Below are positions 11,490-22,469 of a stretch of 64,000 bases of DNA, one piece after another; the stretch's first letter is position 1, and the number at the start of each line of letters is the position of its first letter. Both the position numbers and the translations under genes were made by a program. The stretch spans positions 141,196,303 to 141,260,302 of the forward strand of contig JAHLJT010009436.1 of the NCBI GenBank assembly GCA_031308135.1, read 5' to 3'. The notes below the pieces were generated by a model. The model saw only the letters and a list, made by a program, of their open reading frames with translations. It searched no databases and had not been told where the DNA came from. Source of the stretch: Acheta domesticus. Lineage: Eukaryota; Arthropoda; Insecta; Orthoptera; Gryllidae.

Positions 11490-12420
11490 CGTAAGAAGAG
11501 ATAATATTTTCATCCTGAACCGAAAAACGGCGAATTTTTGACACGAAAACTCTTATTGCTGGGTCTTGGTAACGAAAAAGTAGATAAATCCAGTTGCTAA
11601 ATATACAAAAAAATTCCTCTATCGCGTGGTGTAGCCAGAATCTGTTTTGTGCGTCCTTCATATCGAAAAATCGATTAACGGCAATAAGTTTGTCCGCCAG
11701 TCTGCACAACACTAGCGCATAAACCGTTTTTCCGATTTTTTTCCAAACTTGATATTCCTCAATCGTTCTGGCTGATGTTGCGGCCCTCGGAAATTGAAAC
11801 CGATATTTTAATTTTGGGGGTACCTCGGACATTTTCAAAATTTGACATGAAGCTCCTAGGACATTTTTCAAAATTTTCAAAAAGATAGCTCCAATTTTTT
11901 TTATTAAATTTTGTGGTTGAATACTCTGAAGAATATTTAAGAGAATGAAGCAAGTCCCATTTTTGTTAAATTCCCCAATTTTTTGAAAATTACAAAAAAA
12001 ATTCAAAATTGAAGATAGTGATTTTTGCCTCAGTCTGTTGTACAAAATTATCTCATTAAAAAAAGTTCATATATAATTTTTGGATAAAACGAGTAGTTTT
12101 TACGTAATTTGCGCCTGAAAGTTACGATTTTTTTTCTCTAAAACTGCTTCATTTTTTTCTTCAAATCTTCTCCACTTACGTATTAAAAGACGGAAAAAAT
12201 ATGGCTCTAGTCCCATTTACGGGCATCGCTCGTTTTTCGAAAATTGCAAAAAAGTTCAAAACTACAAAATTGAAAATAGAGATTTTTAACTCAGTCTGAT
12301 GTACAAAATTAGCCCTTTAAAATAGGACATGTACATTTGTTTTGAAAAAGCGAGTAGTTTTGCGTAATTTCTGTTCGAAATTAATGAAATATATACAGGT
12401 TCCACACCAATTTCGGACCA
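11490..12420. mobile_element. FB-1 relic, partial
   Basis: The segment shares a block order with the copies at 1.8-2.1, 49.6-50.3 and 51.8-52.3 kb: AAAACGGCGAATTTTTGACA, then CGCGTGGTGTAGCCAGAATC, then ACACTAGCGCATAAACCG, then GGGGGTACCTCGGACATTTTC. A 220-codon minus-strand frame over it is incidental. The paired arm and palindromic terminus are not seen here. Confidence 0.6.
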
Positions 12421-13949
12421 CAAGAAAAATTGAATGAATGATATAAAAAAATAATTAATTTAATTTTAATTATAATTTACTATTGAAAATGCCAATATAA
12501 ACTCTATTTTTACCTTCTCTCTTTTTTACTTTTTACTCAATTTGTTTTCTCAATACATTGATGTATTTATTTTTAAGCAATCTTCAAAGATAAATAGAAA
12601 TTTCGCAACAATGCCGCATCGATATTTGAGAAGCTAATTGTTGTTGAACGTCGAGATGGTGGCGGTGATAAGATACAGCTGTTTTATTTAGTCGAGCTGG
12701 TGGTGGTGTCACTCCTAGGCCGGAAGCCAGTAGTTCCGTTTGTAATGAATGTCGCAGCAGCTTTTTTTATAAATTACTCCTCAGGATGTCCGGTGAAGTG
12801 TGTTATATATCATTTAATATTGAAACGGGTTTTTAAAACAGGCGGGGTCTTATTCTTTCTTTACTTACTTTATTAAAAATTCTCTAATAATTGCTCCTGT
12901 AATTGATTATGTTTGGGCGCCAAGAAACGATTCCAAGTATTTAAATTTAACTTATATTATCCCGCTGCCTTGCCGGCTCAGTCGTTGGGTTCAGTTCAAT
13001 GACAATTCGCTTACCTGCATTTGCCAATTCTCACCAGATCTGCCCTCCATACGGAGAAGCGCGAAATCTGAAAGTTTTTTTCTGTTCTACTTTTGCACTA
13101 ATAACGTGCTAGATTGCACAATAATAATCTTTTAATTCGTTTGAAAAAAAGAACATCCACATTATTCGAGTTTTGATTGACTTTTGTCTAGCTTCCTCAG
13201 GAACAATCGTATTCAATAAAATTTTAACTCATTTTCACCGAAATCTTTTGGTCATGACCTCTGAAATCTTTTAGATAGCGTTCGTCAGAGCAATACCCTA
13301 GAGCTCTCTTGTATGTCGGACGGCGCCCCGAAGAATCAACCCAGGACTTCCGCGACGTCTTCCGTTCTTCTTTCGGGTCGAGCCGGGCCCTGGTGTCGTC
13401 TGCTCCGCTCTTCAATACAACTCCTAGTACCTAAATCTGACTAGCATATGCAGCTATCCTGTCATCTATAGTTACTTTTCCTTGTCTGCGTCTCCTTTGG
13501 ACGCCTATTCACGAAATAAACGTATCAGGAAAATGTCACTCCTATCTAATGTTTTAATCCCTGGGTCCGCCATGGTACTGCGCAAATATTTATAGTCCCA
13601 TCCCCAAATAACCTTGATTATTTTCACATCAAAAGTTTATCCAATTATTTAAATTTGCTGAAGCAAATAATTTAAGTAGTCCAATGACAAAAAATTAACT
13701 GCCGGATTGAAATTACAGATAACCGCAACGGCACAGCGTCAATACAATAAAATTAATGTTAGATTCCGTGTCTATCACGAGCGATCCGATCGCCTGAACA
13801 CCTAGTAGAAGTAGGCCGAGTTCCATTTCCAATGCTCCGTAGATGGAAGCAACCTGCCATTTGTTTTCTCCCATAATTCCTATGTTTCCGGTTTGATATT
13901 TCTTATACCTCATCCCCCTAGGTTATTTCTCTTATACTTCGGCACTATG
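12421..13949. other. Non-coding stretch, nothing recognised
   Basis: AT-rich with a modestly GC-rich part around 13290-13410. Short frames on both strands have no recognisable domain. Confidence 0.5.
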
Positions 13950-14082
13950 GTTCTCTTCAGGGCCGGTTTAACGATCTGCGGGGCCTGTAGCACTTTTATC
14001 AGGCGAGGCCCCTGTTTTTAATTTTTCAGTTTTTTTAAGCCATAGTTGAAATAAATTATGTCAAATATGTAATAAATTATAT

Positions 14083-14087
<5 letters not shown>

Positions 14088-14151
<64 letters not shown>
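14088..14151. repeat. (CA)n(TA)n microsatellite
   Basis: An uninterrupted run of CA dinucleotides passes directly into a run of TA dinucleotides. It lies inside the left part of the hAT-like element. Confidence 0.95.
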
Positions 14152-14158
<7 letters not shown>

Positions 14159-14319
14159 TATTTTCATTTTTTAAAAACAAGAATAAATTAATAAGGTTAC
14201 AGAACTGTTACAAATAAGTATTTTAAGACTTGAATTATGTTTCAACGATTTTAAAATTTGTATGTGTTTGAATTAAGAGAAAGAATGATAAATTCGGTAT
14301 CGTAATTGAAATAGTGGAG

Positions 14320-14921
14320 ATAAAGCCGACGTGACCACTGAGTTGGACACGCACACAAAAACTCTCACCAAACGGGATACAGTCATCATCATAGGAGGGC
14401 AGAATGACATTAATTTGGGTGGTCACTTTACACCTTAAGAGAATGTTGACAAATTACAACGTGCCGCCCAAAACACGAACATTGTAGTCTCGACTCTGCC
14501 CTTCTGGTACAACAAACCAACACCGTGCAAAGAAATTAGTCACGCAAACAACCAATTGAAACTGCATCTGAGAGGCACACATGTTAAATTGTTTGAACTA
14601 AACTTTCTCTCAGAAAAACACTTCACCCGACATGGTCTTCACCTGAACCTTGTCGGAAAACATGCACTCGGTAGTGAGCTTGCAAAACACATAATTTCAC
14701 AAACTTGGCAGTGTCCTGCCCACCCACATCTCCTAGTTCTTTCATCCTCTAGGACCCTTTTGGACCCAATTACCTTATCCCCTGAACCTAATCCATGTAT
14801 TATCTCTCCCACTATTCATTCCTCTACATATGTCACCCCTCCTTCCTCACCTCTTGTCACTGCTGGGACACGATACTTCCTTCGCCCAAGCACTCGAGGT
14901 AAAAATGAAATAAATAAATAG
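14320..14921 (+). pseudogene. CR1-like ORF1 remnant with SGNH-hydrolase-like (esterase) domain
   Basis: The frame gives VIIIGGQNDINLGGHF, matching the G-x-N-D block of SGNH/GDSL hydrolases. After an in-frame TAA (14437-14439) it continues to FTRHGLHLNLVGKHALG, the block holding the catalytic His (D/H-x-LHL). An esterase domain in ORF1 is known from CR1/L2-type LINEs, where it is thought to aid membrane or RNP interactions. The nucleophile-serine block lies upstream and is missing, so the copy is 5'-truncated. The C-terminal 40 residues are Pro/Ser/Thr-rich. Confidence 0.7.
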
Positions 14922-14963
14922 CAACTACAATCAGATGCAGCAGAAAAACATCCGTGTAGGTAT

Positions 14964-15604
14964 ATGCAAAAGATACGAATAATGCATCATAATGTGCAGA
15001 CTCTTTCAAATAAAATTGAATTTATCGAGGCAGCATTACAATGTGATCTAAGACAAATGGATGTTTTTTGCTTTACACAACATTGGTTGTCTCAAAATGA
15101 TATAAACACACTCCAAATTCCTAGCTTTTACCTTGCAGGATCGTATTGCAGAGCGAAGGAATCAAATAAGGGCCCTGCTTACGGAGGTTCGTGTATTTAC
15201 ATAAGAAATTATATTGATTCTACCTTGTCAGATTTCAATTTATATGCAGTTGAAAAAGTTTTTGAAACAACAGTAGTACATCTTACTACGCTCAAAATTA
15301 TCTTACTTTGCATTTACAGACCTCCAACAAAGCGAGCTTCAGATTATTTCACTTTCTTGGAAAATCTAGAGATTATTCTGAACAAAATTAGTAAACTCTT
15401 TTAAATCCATTGTTGTATGTGGAGATTTCAATATTGATTTTCTGAGCGAATCCTACGAAAAAGAGAAGTTTCTCAATTTACTTCATTCTTTTAATTTAGA
15501 CATTACAGTGAATGTACCTACACGGAATACGCTTAAATCACAAAAAGCATTAGATCAAATTATAATTAACAAAACCACAACTACATATGAAATAATAACG
15601 AATA
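14964..15604 (+). pseudogene. CR1-like ORF2, APE endonuclease domain (N-terminal part)
   Basis: The start RIMHHNVQTLSNK carries the motif-I Asn. DVFCFTQHWL corresponds to the block whose usual TEHWL Glu binds the metal ion; here it reads Gln. GGSCIYIRN and IYRPPT follow. A frameshift or stop at about 15396-15404 separates these from VVCGDFNIDFL (the GDFN box) in another frame. The domain resumes after the MITE with GYSDHDAQ (about 15863-15886), the SDH catalytic block. The enzyme would nick target DNA for reverse transcription. The Glu-to-Gln change and the frameshift make it inactive. Confidence 0.85.
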
Positions 15605-15857
15605 TACTGCGATTTTTGTAGGAAGAGCTCTCAAGATAACTCAAATCCCATCTTCGCGATGGAATATGTCACGGCATTTCGTATCATTCACAGTCGTTCC
15701 GCTAGATTTCGCACGATCGCGACCGTATGAAGCAGTGCTTGCGATCATGCGACTTCTACCGGCAAGACCGAGAAAAGACGCGAAATGCCGTGACATATTC
15801 CATCGCGAAGATGGGATTTGAGTTATCTTGAGAGCTCTTCCTAGAAAAATCGCAGTA
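15605..15857. mobile_element. 253-bp MITE with 77-bp terminal inverted repeats
   Basis: Left arm 15605-15681 begins TACTGCGATTTTTGTAGG. The right arm ends at 15857 and is its reverse complement with one mismatch. TA dinucleotides at 15603-15604 and 15858-15859 are the likely target duplication, which points to Tc1/mariner-type mobilisation. It interrupts the LINE endonuclease just before the SDH box. Near-identical arms and a sharp boundary suggest a recent insertion. Confidence 0.93.
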
Positions 15858-15859
15858 TA

Positions 15860-17328
15860 ATCTAGGATACAGTGACCACGATGCACAAATTCTTACAATT
15901 ACTAAGAACATAAACACTGACACAATAAATAAATCACGCATGTGCAGATCATTCACTGAAGTTAGTATAAAATTATTTACGGACTACTTGATGAAGGAAT
16001 CGTGGGACGCAGTTTATAACGCTGTTGACATAAATGAAAAATATAATGTATTTTTCTCCAAGCTTTCAGATCATTTTAACGCCTGCTTTCCTCTTAAAAA
16101 GAGAAAATTAAACATTTCAAGCAAAAGTAATACTTGGATCACACAAGGAATTAGATCATCGTGTAAAAACAAACGTACGCTTTACTTTATTTCTAAACAG
16201 CATAACGTATCACCCACTTTCCATATATACTTCCGAGAATACAAAAGAATTTTAAGAAAAGTAATAATTCAAGCAAAAATAATGAAAAATAGTCAGGACA
16301 TTTTGAGCATTTTGAGCGCTAGTAACAAAACTAAAGCAATGTGGGATATCGTAAAAAGTACAACCACATCATCTCGATACCTTGTAGAGAATGTTATTTT
16401 AAAGGATAATGAAAGAGAAACGATTAATCTGGAAAAAGTTGCCAATCTCTTCAACAAACACTTTTCTATAATTGCGTCTGATCTCACGAAGGGACTAAAA
16501 CCACAAAATTCAACATCTTACACTTCCCAAAAAATTTCCGACACGATGTTTATTTCCGAAACTTCTCCCAACGAAATCCGCAGAATAGTCAGTAAACTAA
16601 AAAATAAATATTCATCTGGTTTAGATGAATTTCCGGATTGTTTATTAAAAACTTGTGCACCTGCCTTTATACATCCGTTAACTCACATTTTCAATGCTTC
16701 TTTATGTACAGAAATATTTCCAGATATTTTCAAAACAGCAAAAATTAAGTCACTTTTTAAAAAAGGGAACAAAAATGATATTCAAAATTACCGGGCAACT
16801 TCTCTTTTGTCAGTTTTCTCAAAAATATTAGAAAGGCTTTCCTACTTACGAATGGAAACTTTTCTCAGGAAAAACAAAGCGTTTTCAGACTCACAACACG
16901 GTTTTAGAAAATCAAAATCTACGGAAACTGCCATTTTTTCTTTTCTCAAGGATGTTGCTTCATCAATAGACCAAAATGAAGTACCCATTGGAATATTCTT
17001 AGATCTCTCAAAAGCTTTTGACGTTATTGACCATAAGATCTTGCTCTCAAAATTACCTTCGTATGGAATTCGTGGTATTGCCCTAGATTGGATAACTTCG
17101 TACCTTAAACATCGGACTCAAAGTGTAGAAATACCATACTGGCACGAAAGGACATTACATACTTATGATTCCAATTCTTTGCCAATTGAGCGTGGTGTCC
17201 CGCAAGGTTCGATCTTAGGTCCTATTCTCTTTCTGTTATATGTAAACGATATGCCCTCGTCTATTAAAAATGGAAGAACGGTTCTGTTTGCTGATGACAC
17301 GAATGTTCTTTGCAAAAAGAAGCAGTAA
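15860..17328 (+). pseudogene. CR1-like ORF2, linker and reverse transcriptase domain
   Basis: From 15940 the frame is open for 462 codons. RT blocks in order: KSLFKKGNKNDIQNYRATSL, QHGFRKSKSTETAI, IFLDLSKAFDVIDHKILL (first catalytic Asp), RGVPQGSILGPILFLLYVND, and VLFADDTNVL (catalytic FADD). The first block normally ends NYRPIS; here it reads NYRATS. A stop at 17326-17328 follows shortly after the FADD box, so the thumb is cut off. Context: endonuclease upstream and C-terminal relic downstream. Confidence 0.93.
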
Positions 17329-17329
17329 A

Positions 17330-18106
17330 TAGTAGATTTCAGAAGTTTCAAATTGGTTTAATAATAACAAATTAATTGTTAACGAAAGAAAAACTGTTTC
17401 AATGCATTTTTGCATTTCAAATCGGAAATTGCATGTTTAATTGAAAATGAACAATATGCAATTAGCTGATGTTGAGGCAACAACATTTTTAGGTCTTTCA
17501 ATTCAATCAAACATCAAATGGAATGCACATATTACAGAATTAAACACTAAATTAAGTTCATTATGTTACGCATTCAGAATTCATTCAAATTCTGTCAGCC
17601 TTCATGCAGCTCGTTGCGTTTACTTTGCAAATGTACATTCCCGCCTGAGATAAGTCATAATATTCTGGGGAAGCTCATTCTGGAGTATTTAGACCTTCAG
17701 ATTGCAAAAGAAAATTATTCGAATAATGAAAAAATACCTTCCACGTGATCCATGCAAGTCTCTTTTCATTGAGCTGGGAATCTTACCATTGCCTTGTCTA
17801 TTTATTTACGAATCTGTAATATTTGTCAAAAATGACCTACTTATCGGAGGGAACATATTTTCATGCAATATTGATATTTATATTTACAACACACGCCGTA
17901 GAAATCACGTGCAACAAGTGTCAGTATCAACAGCTCAGTACAAGAAATCAACATACAATACATGTACGTTACTTTACAACGCATTGCCAGATGACATAAA
18001 ACAATTAAAGTCGGTACACAAATTTAAGTCAAAAGTAAAATCTTTTCTGCTGCAAAACTGTTTCTATACAATTAGAGACTATACTGATCGTGAAAAAGAA
18101 AAATAA
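17330..18106 (+). pseudogene. CR1-like ORF2 C-terminal region, frameshifted
   Basis: In two further frames the translation continues: TTFLGLSIQSNIKWNAHI, LSSLCYAFRIHSNSV, then RLQKKIIRIM-type sequence around 17695, then LFIELGILPLPCLFIYE and TLLYNALPDDIKQLK. This is the conserved tail of CR1/jockey-group ORF2 proteins. At least three frame changes separate the pieces. The last frame ends at 18106. Confidence 0.8.
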
Positions 18107-18227
18107 TGTTTATTGTAACAAAACAAAGATATATAATGAATTAGTTTACATTTGCATTGTATACATTTTTAAAAAAATATTTAATACGCCTGTAACAAGT
18201 AATGTACTTCAGCTTCCGGGTCAATGA

Positions 18228-18595
18228 CCCCCATCTCGATCAGGTTTTTGTCCAGTTTCCCTGATCCATTGAGCAAATGCTGAGATGGCCCCTTGTTTTG
18301 CTTCTGGACGTAAATGTAGCTTCACTGTGCGCACGTTTTGTTGAGCACTCCTTTTGCTTGTAGTTCATTTACCGTTGAAATTGATTTTCTATAACTCGGG
18401 AACAAACATATTTCAAATATTTTTATTTTTCTAAAATAATTATTTTCTAAATTCATTTTTTCGTTTGTTTTTTTTTTGTTTTTTTTAATTCTGACCCTCA
18501 AGAAAATGTGTGCAGATAAATCTCTTTCCCCATACGTGATATACAGTTTTTACTGTTTTTTGACAAATAAATAAATAAATAAAGCTTGTCTACCC
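18228..18595 (+). repeat. CR1-like LINE 3' UTR with (AAAT)n tail
   Basis: The sequence from CCCCCATCTCGATCAGG to GACAAATAAATAAATAAATA recurs almost unchanged at about 58324-58667, where it is a separate insertion. The tail contains CAGTTTTTACTG, a potential stem shared in spirit with the 3' ends at 20.1, 34.3 and 39.1 kb. Such repeated 3' termini are recognised by LINE reverse transcriptase for priming. Confidence 0.85.
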
Positions 18596-18916
18596 TAAGA
18601 AACATTTCCACGATCAACACAATCAGCTGATTCTTTTCTGATTCTAATTTATGCACTAACAAATTAGTAAATCTGAAACGGTTGTATTTTAAAACTAAAA
18701 CAATATATTGTATGACATATTGTATTTAACATTATTTATTTATATATACTTTTGTTTGTCTTTTTTACAATAATTTCAGAAATTCCATAACTGCAAAACG
18801 TTTTTTTTTCTCATTAGTGAGACATTTTTTTCTCAGAAAACGTGGGGCCCCAAAAAGCGCGGGGCCTGAAGCACGTGCTACAAGTGCTACTAGGATAAAC
18901 CGGGACTGGTTCTCTT

Positions 18917-20045
18917 GCTCAAAAATACGGCATCAAGCGCCAGCCTTTGAATCGTTCACGAGCACATTTGACATAAAAACGACGCCCTAGCAACCGTGTA
19001 TGCAAAACATGTACAGCGATTTCACGGTGTTTACCGTCGACTGTTTGGGCCGCTATGCTTTGTATATCACAATATCATCTGATCCCTAGAAAAATTTATT
19101 GCGAATTGAAAGAAAGAAAAAGTTACATTAACCGTAAAACTTCTCCAATAACTTGAAGAAAACTATGCCCGCGAAAGATTTTCCATAAGAGCCTGTACTA
19201 ATTTAAACTTCTTTTATTCGAAAATTAGGAAGGCCAAATTGTTTCTTATCGTCGTGAAGAACAAAACACATCTTTACTTTCATTTAAAGTATGTCATCGT
19301 GTTCGATCTAACGAACATACTACCTTTCAGTTTTATTTTCCTGCGCTTAAATACCACTAGAACGACCACTAGAAATTTCCACTAGAACGACCGACGCCGT
19401 CATTTTGACGGCTACAACAAATTCAAGTAATGTTATCTTTATTAAAAATTGTGATTTTAAGCGAATATTCAAGTTTTAAGACAATTTAATTAGGAGTGCT
19501 GCATTATTCTTGTGAAGAATATTATCTTAAAGGTAAGTAAAGCTAATACACTTGGAAGTTGCAGCAAATACTGTCCGTGTTCTTGCATTCTTGAAACAAT
19601 TTCAAAAAAGTTTTAGGGCATAGAGTATGGCGAAAACAAACGTTATATATAGTAATTATATATGGGAAGTAATAGAAAAATCCTAGTTACAAGATTAAGA
19701 GGAAGGCTGTAATGAAGAAAAATAAAGAAAAGGCAAAAATATTATTAAATTCATTTAAACATTTACATATATTGTCGGATGGAGCTACGTCACAATTTAA
19801 GCAAAAATACAATTTTGCTAACATCACTCTTTTGAAAGAGAACTTCAAATTGGTACGCTTGAAATGCACATTTTTTTATTAATCTCGTGGTACAAGTGCC
19901 GTGTATGGAATTGGCGCATGATTGAAACAAAGAGCGTTCAGTAAAAATGGTGATTACAAGTGCCGATGCATTTCATGACTGCTGCAAAAGTCTTGGCACA
20001 ATGATTGTCATTGGCATACAGCTTTCTACAATTGAAATGAAACTA
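18917..20045. other. Non-coding AT-rich stretch
   Basis: No gene is recognised. CCACTAGAACGACC occurs twice (about 19354-19392), followed by a small palindrome GCCGTCATTTTGACGGC near 19396, which may be a degraded transposon end. Confidence 0.45.
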
Positions 20046-20047
20046 CT

Positions 20048-20140
20048 TCTCCCTATAGCTTGTCACACACAGTTTTTAACTGTTTTTGGCGTCAATAAAT
20101 AATAATAATAATAATAACAATAATAATAATAATATAAAAG
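20048..20140 (+). repeat. LINE 3'-end fragment with ATA-type tail
   Basis: CTTCTCCCTATAGCTTGTCA followed by CAGTTTTTAACTG and GGCGTCAATAAATAATAA matches the 3' termini seen inverted at 34237-34304 and 39066-39146. It is a severely 5'-truncated CR1-like insertion whose tail has grown into an (ATA)n tract. Confidence 0.75.
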
Positions 20141-21087
20141 AGAAAAAGAAGAAATTAGATAAAAACTGAGAGAGCATAATAACAGTAAAAGGCACGCAGA
20201 AAATTCATCGAGTTCTTGCTCTACCCTTTAAGTTATTGCTTATAAATACCATGCCCTGGATTCAGAAGATTGTGTTAAGATATAGAATTCACTTTAAAAA
20301 TGGAAAGAAACAAAGAGAACAATAAAGTGATGAATTTTCAACAAAAAATTGTAATATTATGCACTAAAATATAAGAGGAACTTGTATGATTAATTCTAAT
20401 TTCGAAATAAATTTATTTAATTTTATCTACGTCTCTGTGGTCCCCAACCGTATTTCGAAGAATTCTTTGAAATAAAACAATTCAACTGTAGTTTATTTTG
20501 CTGGCTTTCTGTTTTTCCGTATACTAACACGCCACGCCAATTATTTTAATTATTCAATGGCAATGCTTTTAATTTATTACTGTTGACAGAACGTAAATCA
20601 AAAGAGAAAGATTGGCCAAGGCTGCCTCCGAACTGAGCATTGTAATGAAGGATTACAATGAGGAAACATTCAACTGTCTTTATGTGTATCACTTTCTTTA
20701 CCCATTTCCTCGTCCGTATACTAACGGAAAAGAAATGCATTATCCAGTTAATGCCTCAGAGGGTGAGTTGAGAAAAGGACAAAGATCACCACCTCATTTT
20801 ATTTTAAGTAAATGAGTGTGTGACGCATAGGAAATGATTTCATGATGTTTGTGTTAAAAATCTTCCAAACGTCCAGATACTAACGCTGGACAGCCCCATA
20901 AATGGACGGCAACGCCGAGTTCTTCAGTCAGTATAAATACCGCACGAAGCTTGTGATACTGATGTCGATAATGAAAGATCAAACTGCGTGAAATTTCATG
21001 AATGACCTCCAAATAATTGAACAGGCACTTGAGGTTTGGAAACAAAAGATTTTGACAATGTACCGACATTTTGACAAAATGTACCGA
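20141..21087. other. Non-coding stretch, nothing recognised
   Basis: AT-rich. Short frames have no recognisable domain. The motif CCGTATACTAAC occurs twice (about 20517 and 20714). Confidence 0.5.
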
Positions 21088-22112
21088 TATTGTTTTTGCG
21101 TCTCTAGTTGATTTTTCGAGAGGCTTTTACTCCTTAGACTCTCCTATCACGTGTTTGCGGCAAATGATCAGTAGACCGTAAAGGCGTTGTGATGATGAGT
21201 CCTTCAACAGTATTGGCGCGGCACGCGGCCTTGTTGGCGACTCAAGAGGCTCTGCGAAAACGGGCGCTGCCTTCTCGCAGTCGTCTCGGGCGCAAACGCC
21301 TGCTTTGTGGCAGCCGCAGGAGGGGTCGCGGTGACCTCTCATTAGTCGCAAGTTGTCGGCACGGGCTGTGCATGTTCTGTGTCATCTGCTCCTCCAGTTT
21401 TCTCCCTCAAGCTGTTTCTTGACGTTCTGGCTCGTCTCTCGCCTCTCCGCGTGCTTTTCCTTCGGGCGGCACGATCAATCCACTCCCATCTCGTTCTGAT
21501 TATATAATCAAGAAGTGAAGTTAAAGAATAACTGAAAAGATGCAAGGAAGAAGCGGAGATGAGTAAAGAATGTCGTCCGCACGCAGGTCGCCCGAAGGAA
21601 AAGCACGCGGAAAATCACACTCGTTCTGATTATATAATCAGAACGAGATGGGAGTGGATTGATTGTGAAGTCAAAGAATAACTGAAAAGATGCAAGGAAG
21701 AAGCGGAGATGAGTAAAGAATGTCCGCACGCAGGCCGTCCGAAGGAAAAGCACGCGGAGAGGCGAGAGACGAGCCAGAACGTCAAGAAACAGCTTGAGGG
21801 AGAAACTGGAGGAGCAGATGACACAGAACATGCACAGCCCGTGCCGACAACTTGCGACTAATGAGAGGTCACCGCGACCCCTCCTGCGGCTGCCACAAAG
21901 CAGGCGTTTGCGCCCGAGACGACTGCGAGAAGGCAGCGCCCGTTTTCGCAGAGCCTCTTGAGTCGCCAACAAGGCCGCGTGCCGCGCCAATACTGTTGAA
22001 GGACTCATCATCACAACGCCTTTACGGTCTACTGATCATTTGCCGCAAACTCGTGATAGAGTCTAAGGAGTAAAGACCTCTCGAAAAATCAGCTAGAGAC
22101 GCAAAAACAATA
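21088..22112. mobile_element. GC-rich foldback element (FB-2)
   Basis: The outer ends TATTGTTTTTGCG (21088-21100) and CGCAAAAACAATA (22100-22112) begin arms that are close to identical over about 370-390 bases, as reverse complements. The right arm has about 100 extra bases (about 21667-21745) absent from the left. The centre has two copies of the palindrome GATTATATAATC (about 21499-21510 and 21630-21641) with a second copy of the extra segment between them. As a result the same 77-residue frame reads out on opposite strands of the two arms. No transposase or domain is seen. Flanking target duplications could not be defined. Confidence 0.9.
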
Positions 22113-22194
22113 AATAATTTCTCGTATGGTTTAAAATGCTTGCTTAATATTATACAACGCAAATCCAGAAAGTGAGTTTGACTGAGTCGTCAAC

Positions 22195-22460
22195 AAAAAG
22201 ATGGCGCAATTTCAGAGAAAAAACTTTATTGTAGGAAATATAGCACATCCCGCACAATTTTACCACGCCGAAGAACTGAGACATTTGTCACACTGTATGA
22301 TCAACATTTGTGCCCATGGGTCGAAAAAGTGGGATAAGTACCGGGTTTGACAGCCAAATGGCAACTTTGCATCGCTCTGGTAAGCATAATGCTGACCAGA
22401 CATGAATTTTTTGAGGTGTAAGAAAAACTAGATATCATTAGGGGTGAGATCCGGTCTGCA
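22195..22460 (-). pseudogene. Mariner-like transposase, C-terminal relic
   Basis: Minus-strand translation reads PDLTPNDI-stop-FFLHLKKFMSGQHYA, matching the conserved mariner block (PDL.P.DYHLF.HLKK) that holds the third catalytic Asp. About 40 residues on it reads QCDKCL, matching the R/W-DKCL block near the C-terminus. Frames are broken by stops. The N-terminal two thirds are missing. The enzyme family cuts and pastes DNA at TA sites. Confidence 0.55.
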
Positions 22461-22469
22461 AGGTTCAAG

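Larger units (their letters stand above)
14320..18595 (+). mobile_element. CR1-like LINE, nearly full length, inactive
   Basis: Plus strand: ORF1 with a lipase/esterase-like domain, ORF2 with APE-type endonuclease, reverse transcriptase and C-terminal region, then a 3' UTR ending in (AAAT)n-type repeats at about 18567-18595. The order and the ADD-box RT place it in the CR1/L2/Daphne-like group of LINEs. It is broken by a MITE, by an early stop in ORF1, and by stops and frameshifts in ORF2. It sits inside the hAT-like element, so it inserted after that element. Confidence 0.85.
13958..18908. mobile_element. hAT-like DNA transposon, non-autonomous, carrying a nested LINE
   Basis: The left end CAGGGCCGGTTTA (13958-13970) and right end TAAACCGGGACTG (18896-18908) are imperfect terminal inverted repeats of hAT type. 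They are flanked by a perfect 8-bp direct repeat GTTCTCTT (13950-13957 and 18909-18916), the length hAT transposases produce. Subterminal sequence is also related (GCGGGGCCTG on the left and right). No hAT transposase remains; most of the interior is a later CR1-like LINE insertion. The hAT part proper is about 13958-14300 plus 18596-18908. Confidence 0.88.

Noticed and set aside
11383..12045. 220-codon minus frame
   Set aside because: It lies over a non-coding FB-1 relic shared with four other loci where the frame is not preserved.
13950..18916. LTR retrotransposon
   Set aside because: The flanking similarity is an inverted terminal repeat with an 8-bp target duplication, not long direct repeats; the internal RT is of non-LTR type.
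21189..22014. Frames of 77 and 168 codons sharing the same start MMMSPSTVLARHAALLATQE
   Set aside because: They are mirror readings of the two foldback arms; no domain and no independent support for coding.
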